From a virus: a DNA stretch of 64,000 nucleotides. Positions within the stretch are counted from its first letter, which is position 1, and each line of letters starts with the position of its first letter. Below are positions 58,296 to 64,000 of the stretch, in pieces. The notes beneath the pieces are model-generated. The model had not been told where the DNA came from and made no database searches. It worked only from the letters and a program-made list of their open reading frames with translations. A program made the translations under genes and the position numbers. The stretch covers positions 1-64,000 of IMG/VR virus record IMGVR_UViG_3300010403_000001, one strand, 5' to 3'.

Positions 58296-59944
58296 ACTGC
58301 TACTGGTCTCCTCCAGTGGTTCTTTGCCAACCCATCAAGTAATTGGCTGGCCTCCGCTCTGGTTAAATTCTTCGTGTCATATCCAAATCTACTAAGTGTG
58401 GCGCATTGCTTGTATGAGGCCAGCTTATTCTCCCATCGATAAAACAAACTGTTAATAACCTGCCGCCCTTGGGTGTAGGAGAGCGTGTCTGGGTCTATCC
58501 CCTGCTTAAGTAACAACGCTCGTTGTTTTTCACTTAAGCTTTTGCCCAAATCCCAGCCACGCTCCCTACTAGGCACCATACCAAACGCAGTAAAAGGATC
58601 AATCGATCGCGTAGAGTATTTTACCTTGGCCATTAATCTAGCCCTACGCGCCATGATGCGTTGTTCCTCCAGCTTCTTTTGTGTCCGAATCTCTTCTACC
58701 GCTTCTTCCAGTGCCTCGTCCATCCGCACACGTCCTTCTCGCGCTTTACGGATGGCCAGCTCCACAACCTCGTCACCGACATTCCCCCCAAGGATATCAG
58801 CAGAGGTTACCAACCGGTGCTTACCGGAATTACCAACGAAATCGATTATAAGGGCGCTGGGCTTCGCGCTGCCTTCAATGGCTGTCCGTCTACCATCCTT
58901 GTCCGAAATGTTATCTACGAGCCCAGGTAGAGGCCGCAAGACCCGTCCTGCCATTTGTGCATAAAGACTGCGGCTCTTTGTTGGCCTGGCCATGACTACA
59001 ATACTGGCAGCCGGAACATCAACCCCCTCAGTGATCACTCCGACATTACAGATTACCTGCAGATCACCTTTACGAAATCTTTTCATCAACTCACGCCGAT
59101 CATGTTTCGGTGTTTTAGCACTAACCCAATCAGCCATTCCATCCTTATGACGATTAAAGATATTGCACGCCAGTTCGGCATGCTTGACGCTTGCCGTAAA
59201 GACTATCGTTTGCTTATCGCCCTCGATAATCTCTATGGTAGCACCGACAACACCTTGGAGGTTTTTTTCCGCCTCCATTATGACCGCAAGATCGGAGTTG
59301 TTAAGATCCCCAGCCGTGGTACGAATATTACTATAGTCCAGGCCTTCGATCTCGACCATCTGCTGATCGATGGGAACAAGCCACCCATCGTGGATGGCAT
59401 CTAATATTCCGTAGTCATCTGCTACGGTGTCGAAGATTTGTCCCAACGCTTCCTCATCTGCTCTGTCAGGAGTTGCTGTAACACCCAATATACGAATATC
59501 AGGGTTACGTTTAAAGTAATCAATAATACTGCGATAACTAGCAGCAGTTGAGTGATGACATTCATCGATAATCAAACGTCCAAATTCATGTGGGGAGAAA
59601 CGATGCATTCGTCGTTTGTCGCCCTGTCCAGATATGAGGGTCTGCACAGTGGCGACAACGACGGGTGCACCAGCATACTCAGTGGATGCTGAATCCATTT
59701 CAGCCATTTCGATATCACAGAACAGCCCTGCCTGTTCCTGAACACGTTCCTGGATTTGGAATATCAGCTCTTCCCTGTGAGCCAATACCAGACTACGAAG
59801 TGGCTGACTCCTACTGATGACAGCGGTAAGGGTTGTTGTCTTACCTGTGCCAGTAGGATGGGAGATCAATGTCGATCGGTTGTCTTTCCATTCATTGAAA
59901 ATGGAATCAACCGCCCGAGATTGATAATCCCGTAGAGCAATCAT
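58292..59944 (-). CDS. SF2 DNA/RNA helicase
   Basis: 550 residues. Motif I HPTGTGKT, Ia VLAHREEL, II IIDECHH, III GVTATP, IV-VI VGVITEGVDVPAAS and QMAGRVLRP make a complete SF2 helicase of the RecG/UvsW/type-III helicase kind (DECH box). The C-terminal 170 residues are a helical extension. Probably remodels replication forks or recombination intermediates. Coupled to the ParB-like gene by ATGA. Confidence 0.85.
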   Translation of the reverse strand: MIALRDYQSRAVDSIFNEWKDNRSTLISHPTGTGKTTTLTAVISRSQPLRSLVLAHREELIFQIQERVQEQAGLFCDIEMAEMDSASTEYAGAPVVVATVQTLISGQGDKRRMHRFSPHEFGRLIIDECHHSTAASYRSIIDYFKRNPDIRILGVTATPDRADEEALGQIFDTVADDYGILDAIHDGWLVPIDQQMVEIEGLDYSNIRTTAGDLNNSDLAVIMEAEKNLQGVVGATIEIIEGDKQTIVFTASVKHAELACNIFNRHKDGMADWVSAKTPKHDRRELMKRFRKGDLQVICNVGVITEGVDVPAASIVVMARPTKSRSLYAQMAGRVLRPLPGLVDNISDKDGRRTAIEGSAKPSALIIDFVGNSGKHRLVTSADILGGNVGDEVVELAIRKAREGRVRMDEALEEAVEEIRTQKKLEEQRIMARRARLMAKVKYSTRSIDPFTAFGMVPSRERGWDLGKSLSEKQRALLLKQGIDPDTLSYTQGRQVINSLFYRWENKLASYKQCATLSRFGYDTKNLTRAEASQLLDGLAKNHWRRPVAV

Positions 59945-60816
59945 TTGTCCAGCTTTTTAACTGCCATTGAACGCATCACTCTGGCTTCCTCAGGAAGTGC
60001 ATGTTCCCATCGAAACTCACTAATAACACCACGCCCCTTACAGAGAGTGCAGCTCTCGGGTATCCTACCCTGACATGTTGTGCACACCACGTATGGTATC
60101 GCACACTTAAAGGCCTGATAGAGATTCCCTAATTCTACCCTGGCCCAATTGAGATTCACCTCACAGTACATAGGATCTTTACGAACCTGCAATTCTTCGG
60201 CCAGGGTTTTCAGTTTGGAGAGCTGTTTCAGTATGTCTTTTACTTCATCGGCCCGATTCCAATATGGCAATGCGGGTTCCGGAATGGGATATCCGAGGGC
60301 GTCACGAAAACCGTTAGGTTTCTCCCGAGCAATTTCTTTCTCTGCCTGCGATATGGTTTTCTTGCCTTCCTCTACTTCTCTGGCTTTCTTTGCAGATCGA
60401 GCTAACAGACGTTTGGCATTCTTAGCTGTAGACTTACTTACCCCTGCAGCCTTCGCTACCTCGGATACGGAGACCGAATTATTACCACCAGATGGACGAC
60501 CCGGTGGTTTCCAGCCCATTATGTCTGAGGTTAATTTTGCAACAACCATGGCCCTTTGTGATTGTGTCAGATGCCTGCGACTTACATTCATGCTGACCAC
60601 AAACAAGAGCGGGTTTTGATCGCTGTCTAATTCCTTGAATCTCGGTTTAATCTTAAACCGTTTACAAGCCAGGTATCGATTACGACCATCGAGGACCTTC
60701 CCCTCGTATGTCGTGATCGCAATCCTGAGTCCGTTTTCTTTAATGTCCTTCCCTAGCTCATCGAGCTCGTGTCCAGGTAGGATTGGTAGAATCTCTGATA
60801 ATGGATGGAATTTCAT
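59941..60816 (-). CDS. ParB-like protein with zinc motif
   Basis: 291 residues. The N-terminal ParB/sulfiredoxin domain has LGKDIKENGLRIAI and VLDGRNRYLACK; an HTH follows (SVSEVAKAAGVSKSTAKNAK); the C-terminus has CTTCQGRIPESCTLCKGRG (two CxxC pairs). It may bind a replication or partition site; segregation is not implied. Overlaps the next gene by TAATG. Confidence 0.75.
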   Translation of the reverse strand: MKFHPLSEILPILPGHELDELGKDIKENGLRIAITTYEGKVLDGRNRYLACKRFKIKPRFKELDSDQNPLLFVVSMNVSRRHLTQSQRAMVVAKLTSDIMGWKPPGRPSGGNNSVSVSEVAKAAGVSKSTAKNAKRLLARSAKKAREVEEGKKTISQAEKEIAREKPNGFRDALGYPIPEPALPYWNRADEVKDILKQLSKLKTLAEELQVRKDPMYCEVNLNWARVELGNLYQAFKCAIPYVVCTTCQGRIPESCTLCKGRGVISEFRWEHALPEEARVMRSMAVKKLDK

Positions 60817-61067
60817 TATATGTTGGTTGTTGAATACCAGGTCGTATTTGCTGACCCTAGGTAGGTTACGGTTGTTGTTGGGAATTGGCCATAGCCAGTG
60901 CTTGTCGATACCGACTGAAGGGTATTCATTTGCTGCAGTTGTCTCCGCATATAGATCTCTTCATCCGTGGATGATTTGGGTTTTCCTTTCACGGCATCGA
61001 TGATGGCCTGCTTAATTTCCTGCGGTGATAGTTTCTTTGCGTATTTGAGTAGGTCTTTGGGTAACAT
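60816..61067 (-). CDS. LPKDLLKYA family, tandem copy 1
   Basis: 83 residues. N-terminal MLPKDLLKYAKKLSPQEIKQ, then a Ser/Thr-rich tail. One of three tandem genes with this start. Function unknown. Confidence 0.55.
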   Translation of the reverse strand: MLPKDLLKYAKKLSPQEIKQAIIDAVKGKPKSSTDEEIYMRRQLQQMNTLQSVSTSTGYGQFPTTTVTYLGSANTTWYSTTNI

Positions 61068-61073
61068 AATTAT

Positions 61074-61397
61074 TTAAATGCGTTTGGTGTAAACACTTCC
61101 ACTCCCTGTGGCATGGAATATGACCTTTTCGGGAGATGGTATCTTATCGATTTTCTTGAATCCAATCTTGTCTTTGACGTAAAGACCACCAGTATCATCT
61201 ACCCAATTCCAGGTGAATTCGATGGTATCGCCGTTAACAACATTGATTGGATTACTTAAACCGAATCGGCCAATCGGATCTGAATAATCTACTCTGCTGG
61301 CAGATACATATTCCTTAGTGGCCTCAAGGATACTACGTTCGGCTTCTAACCCATTTATCTGGACGGCGTATTTTAGAATGTCCTTTGGTAGTATCAT
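61074..61397 (-). CDS. LPKDILKYA family, tandem copy 2
   Basis: 107 residues from the ATG that overlaps the previous stop (ATGATAC); N-terminal MILPKDILKYA then a helix with EAERSILEATK, and a beta-rich C-terminus. Function unknown. Confidence 0.55.
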   Translation of the reverse strand: MILPKDILKYAVQINGLEAERSILEATKEYVSASRVDYSDPIGRFGLSNPINVVNGDTIEFTWNWVDDTGGLYVKDKIGFKKIDKIPSPEKVIFHATGSGSVYTKRI

Positions 61398-61678
61398 TGC
61401 CATACAGTGGTCATGGCGTATGTTGAGAAAGAGGTCATTGGCCATGACGTTGCTGACCATGCCGTTGATGTTGAACCTATCATGGTGTTATGCTGCATCC
61501 ATTGAGATGTATTATTTGAGTGGGAGTAAAGGGAATGTTTCTTTACTGCATCCATGACCTGTTTCTCAGCTTCCTCCCCAGAGAACATCCTGGCATGCAC
61601 CAGAATATCCTTGGGGAGGAGCTGCCTCTGAGGCTCTTCCTTGGCAAGTCCAACCTTCATAAGCCAAGGATTAGCCAT
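61394..61678 (-). CDS. LPKDILVHA family, tandem copy 3
   Basis: 94 residues. An 18-residue extension precedes QLLPKDILVHARMFSGEEAE; the tail is Ser/Thr/Trp-rich. TAATG coupling to the paralog gene upstream. Confidence 0.55.
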   Translation of the reverse strand: MANPWLMKVGLAKEEPQRQLLPKDILVHARMFSGEEAEKQVMDAVKKHSLYSHSNNTSQWMQHNTMIGSTSTAWSATSWPMTSFSTYAMTTVWQ

Positions 61679-62160
61679 TAACCCTCGTTTTCCTTGAGGA
61701 TATCTTCAATCTTAACATCATCGTCCCACTGAGCGATGAAGTACCGGTTTTCGCATCCAGTAATGCGACCCAACAGGATTGGGTCAGGCACAACTGTCAC
61801 TGACTTTATCGTGGCCACTTCGAAAGAATCAAAGCAATCCAATGCTTTGGCTTCCCTTAGTTTGCCCAAAGCTTCGGCAGGTGGCACTTCCTGATATTGT
61901 TCGATCGGGGTAAATGCCAGGGTCTGGTAGGTATAAATGGAACCCCATTTGTTCTTACCATCCTGCGTTGTGCTCTTAGCTTTTAGCTCTTCGTTAAACC
62001 GAGTGATATGATCTGGTGTTATCACCCTGAAATGCTCAAACGCGATTCGCATCTTGCGAGCGAGCTCACGCTTGGCTTTCACGTTGCTGGCTGCTGCTTT
62101 AAATCCGAGCTCTTCCAGCTCACAAGCTCGGACTGTTGGTGTTTCTACTGTTTCCGTCAT
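61678..62160 (-). CDS. Unknown protein, paralog of the gene at 13778
   Basis: 160 residues. Shares FEHFRV, CFDSFEVATI and NRYFIAQWDDDVKIEDIL with the 177-residue gene on the other strand. Lies between the annealase and the LPKD genes. ATGA coupling with Bet. Confidence 0.65.
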   Translation of the reverse strand: MTETVETPTVRACELEELGFKAAASNVKAKRELARKMRIAFEHFRVITPDHITRFNEELKAKSTTQDGKNKWGSIYTYQTLAFTPIEQYQEVPPAEALGKLREAKALDCFDSFEVATIKSVTVVPDPILLGRITGCENRYFIAQWDDDVKIEDILKENEG

Positions 62161-62906
62161 TTGTTTTTTCCTTTCATTGCTAATTCCAGATTGATCTGGT
62201 CTATGTCTGATTCTACGGGGACGACACCTGGCGGGGTTGGTACTCCACCATGTTCGGCTAAATCTTGACCATGCAATGCCTCTTTAACTTCCACGGCAGC
62301 TGCTTCTCGGGATGCTTGTCTGTCCATAATGGATTGCTCGTTGGCTTGCTCCATTTCCTCTGAGGTATACAATCCACTCAGTTCCTGCGGGAAAGCTTTG
62401 CGTAGAGCTAGAGCCTCAGCAACTTTGGCGATCATTACTTCCGGCATCTTACTCCAGAATTCGTTTAGCTTCCCTTCCTTGGTTAGGACAGCATAGCTCT
62501 TAAACTTGGCTACGCCATATGTTGGCTCTTTGAAATTAATACGCCACACACCGACCCTGGCAGCTATTGGAGGTGCTTCCGGAACCCACACATCTTTCCA
62601 TATCCCATCAGATGCGCACCATTCCGGTGTAGTTTGGCCACCATAGTTACCTGTTCGCTCAGCTACCAACCGGAATCCATCGATCGATACCTGGATGGTT
62701 ATTGTATACTTTTTCTGAGCAGTGCTCCAGCGCCTGACTGCATAGATCTGCCGGGTCAATGGGTCGAGGCCAGTGCGCTGGCATTGATAGAGGAACAGCC
62801 GCACTTCATCATTGGTTACATCCCTCGGGAGTGCCGTTCGGATTAAATCTTTATACTCTTGCGTGAACTCACTTGGGCTTGCTTTTACTGCTTGTTTTTT
62901 GGGCAT
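62157..62906 (-). CDS. bet: Single-strand annealing protein (Bet/RecT-like)
   Basis: 249 residues. CQRTGLDPLTRQIYAVRRW and the VSIDGFRLVAERTGNYGG segment are diagnostic of Redbeta/RecT-type annealases; KAFPQELSGLYTSEEM near the C-terminus also fits. It anneals complementary strands during phage recombination. No exonuclease partner is visible here. The ATG lies 20 nt after palindrome copy 4. Confidence 0.85.
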   Translation of the reverse strand: MPKKQAVKASPSEFTQEYKDLIRTALPRDVTNDEVRLFLYQCQRTGLDPLTRQIYAVRRWSTAQKKYTITIQVSIDGFRLVAERTGNYGGQTTPEWCASDGIWKDVWVPEAPPIAARVGVWRINFKEPTYGVAKFKSYAVLTKEGKLNEFWSKMPEVMIAKVAEALALRKAFPQELSGLYTSEEMEQANEQSIMDRQASREAAAVEVKEALHGQDLAEHGGVPTPPGVVPVESDIDQINLELAMKGKNK

Positions 62907-63102
62907 TGTTACGGGTTTTTGGTTTTGGGAAAAGGGGTAATATTACCCCTTTTTCTGAGTGGCTCTCCCTAGCTACGAAGGCTTCCAGGGAGTCAAAAAT
63001 GGTGCACTTTTTGGCGTCGACTGCTGGGAGGAAACTGCCTGTGTATTCTGGCACTTGTATCCAGCCGTTGGATACTCGCCAGAACTGGATTTTGTCAGGC
63101 AC
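62869..63102 (-). CDS. Small protein reading through palindrome copy 4
   Basis: 77 residues from a GTG that overlaps the HNH stop. QFWRVSNGWIQVPEY resembles a small phage family ('RxVSNGY'), and it continues through the palindrome, so its C-terminal 25 residues may be non-native. Overlaps Bet by 38 nt. Confidence 0.45.
   Translation of the reverse strand: MPDKIQFWRVSNGWIQVPEYTGSFLPAVDAKKCTIFDSLEAFVARESHSEKGVILPLFPKPKTRNNAQKTSSKSKPK
62927..62955. repeat. Dispersed TAATATTA palindrome, copy 4
   Basis: GGGAAAAGGGGTAATATTACCCCTTTTTC, almost perfect, in front of the Bet gene and inside the open frame of the small gene upstream. A CCTAGCTACG sequence nearby resembles the arms of copy 2. Confidence 0.8.
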
Positions 63103-63454
63103 AGCTAGATAATTGGGCCAGAGAAAAACTCAAGTCAATACTTTTTTTCAGGTTTTTTTTCCGCTGCGAAATCATTGCCATGACTTCCGTCTCCATCAGG
63201 TCGGCCGGCAGGCTTTCCAGAATATCATGGCAAGGATTGCAACAGAGCACGACGATTCCGAGCTCATGTGGCTTCAGGAATCGTCGCTTCTTCGCATGGG
63301 CAAATCCCAATGCGTTATCTCCCCAGCAAGTGCCGGGATACCTTAGTTCGCATGAGGTAATTCCCCAGGATAGGAATTTAACCTTTAGCTTTGCTCGTTC
63401 TTTCTCCCACTGCAGGGTGCGCTTCCCACGTTTTGGCAGTGGGCTACGTTGCAT
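63095..63454 (-). CDS. HNH-type nuclease
   Basis: 119 residues. CELRYPGTC, FAHAKKRRF (His of the HNH), then LCCNPCHDILE fits phage HNH zinc nucleases. It may act in recombination or DNA processing. Confidence 0.65.
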   Translation of the reverse strand: MQRSPLPKRGKRTLQWEKERAKLKVKFLSWGITSCELRYPGTCWGDNALGFAHAKKRRFLKPHELGIVVLCCNPCHDILESLPADLMETEVMAMISQRKKNLKKSIDLSFSLAQLSSCA

Positions 63455-63456
63455 CG

Positions 63457-63645
63457 TTAGCCACCGAATCTATCAGGTGGATATTGGTATCCCGGCGCAT
63501 GCTGCCGTTCTTCTTCCTGATTGTCCGCGACCCGCTCCTTCCGGCGCATTTCTCTCGTCCTAGTACCAAATAGACGTAAGATAGATTCGCAGATGTTATC
63601 ACCCTGTCTGCCACCAAGCAGATCACGGAAGGTAAACCCAGGCAT
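63457..63645 (-). CDS. Small Arg-rich protein
   Basis: 62 residues ending 3 nt before the HNH start. FRDLLGGRQGDNICESILRL then an Arg/Glu-rich region. A second open frame over the same bases is rejected. Function unknown. Confidence 0.45.
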   Translation of the reverse strand: MPGFTFRDLLGGRQGDNICESILRLFGTRTREMRRKERVADNQEEERQHAPGYQYPPDRFGG

Positions 63646-63652
63646 AAACTAC

Positions 63653-63958
63653 TTAGGGCTGCGGATTGGGAACGATGTCCGCCAATTGCTGCGCTTGTGG
63701 TTGAACGGAAGTCACTTTGTCGTTCAATGCAGTCACAATGGCTTCTTGCTCAGGTGTGAGCGTTGTGTTCTGCAACTGTCCGATGAGATTAATAATCTCG
63801 GTGAACGCTTCGGTGAGTTTCGTTCCGATGTCGTCGAGTTTTGTATTTGCGTCGGTGAGAATCTGGACTGCTTCTTGTAATGTCATAAGGATTTTACTAA
63901 TTTGAATTAATACTGCGGTGAATGCTACAAGTTGTAGCAGTAAAAGAAAGTTTGTCAT
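63653..63958 (-). CDS. Membrane-anchored coiled-coil protein
   Basis: 101 residues. Span at 4-24, then a long coiled coil (TKLDDIGTKLTEAFTEIINL). An ATG at 63886 would drop the span. Function unknown. Confidence 0.5.
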   Translation of the reverse strand: MTNFLLLLQLVAFTAVLIQISKILMTLQEAVQILTDANTKLDDIGTKLTEAFTEIINLIGQLQNTTLTPEQEAIVTALNDKVTSVQPQAQQLADIVPNPQP

Positions 63959-64000
63959 CTAAAGAAAAATTAAGCAAATGGATGCCAACAATGTTAGCAC

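Noticed and set aside
23364-62955. Rolling-circle origin, because TAATATTAC equals the nonanucleotide of geminivirus origins
   Set aside because: No Rep-type nickase is seen, four copies lie in different units, and the palindrome is explained more simply as terminator or operator.
63444-63626. 60-codon leftward frame beside the HNH gene
   Set aside because: It overlaps the HNH start and the 62-residue frame; its composition is shadow-like.
1-64000. CRISPR array, insertion sequence or integrase
   Set aside because: No regular direct-repeat array, transposase or recombinase signature was found.

Overview
The window is a piece of a tailed double-stranded DNA phage genome (Caudoviricetes), most likely a siphovirus with lambda-type head and tail assembly. 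Read on the minus strand from right to left, it carries a Nu1-like small terminase, a GpA-like large terminase, a gpW-like head-completion protein, a lambda-type portal, a prohead protease/scaffold, a decoration protein, the major capsid protein, head-tail connectors, a tail-terminator candidate, a tail-tube candidate, a tail-assembly-chaperone candidate and the start of a tape-measure protein cut by the left edge. Canonical ribosome-binding sites (AGGAGG, AAGGAGGTGAT) show a bacterial host, but nothing identifies its taxon. No integrase, RNA polymerase, lysis enzyme or complete tRNA was seen, so lifestyle and genome ends stay open.

Layout: 1-12 kb holds leftward tail and head genes, ending in small proteins with an L-D-x-L-I-x-F motif. 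12-27 kb alternates rightward cassettes of small unknown genes with leftward virion-type genes: a ParB-like/phosphoesterase/ligase fusion, a glycine-rich membrane-type protein, a 1415-residue motif-bearing protein, the portal and gpW. 27-31.9 kb is rightward and has a three-zinc-finger C2H2 protein and an AAA+ ATPase. 31.9-35.3 kb is leftward: GT9 glycosyltransferase, FkbM methyltransferase, phosphatase-like protein, RusA-like resolvase, SWIM and KH proteins. 35.3-38.6 kb is rightward regulatory and paralogous small genes. 38.6-41.0 kb is the leftward terminase. 41-54.7 kb is a dense rightward array of small genes, many coupled by ATGA overlaps, with an Acb2/Tad1-like candidate sponge, two ATPases, a DUF2493 protein, membrane micro-proteins and an SPFH protein. 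54.7-64 kb is leftward replication and recombination: Toprim primase, SF2 helicase, ParB-like protein, Redbeta-like annealase and HNH nuclease.

The structural order is the standard lambda order, but it is split by rightward cassettes. Eight of the nine divergent strand junctions carry a TTGACA/TTGATA box, typically 20-22 nt upstream of the first leftward start codon; I infer a phage-specific late promoter or another 5' control element. Further dispersed control-like sequences are a palindrome built on AAAAGGGGTAATATTACCCC, a C-rich CCCCAGAACAA leader and ACAA-rich leaders. The strongest candidate for something undescribed is the L-D-x-L-I-x-F peptide motif. It recurs at least 14 times in six leftward, virion-type proteins and sits at the domain boundaries of the ligase fusion. 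The capsid protein and the 1415-residue protein also share an N-terminal 12-mer that is conserved in protein but not in DNA.
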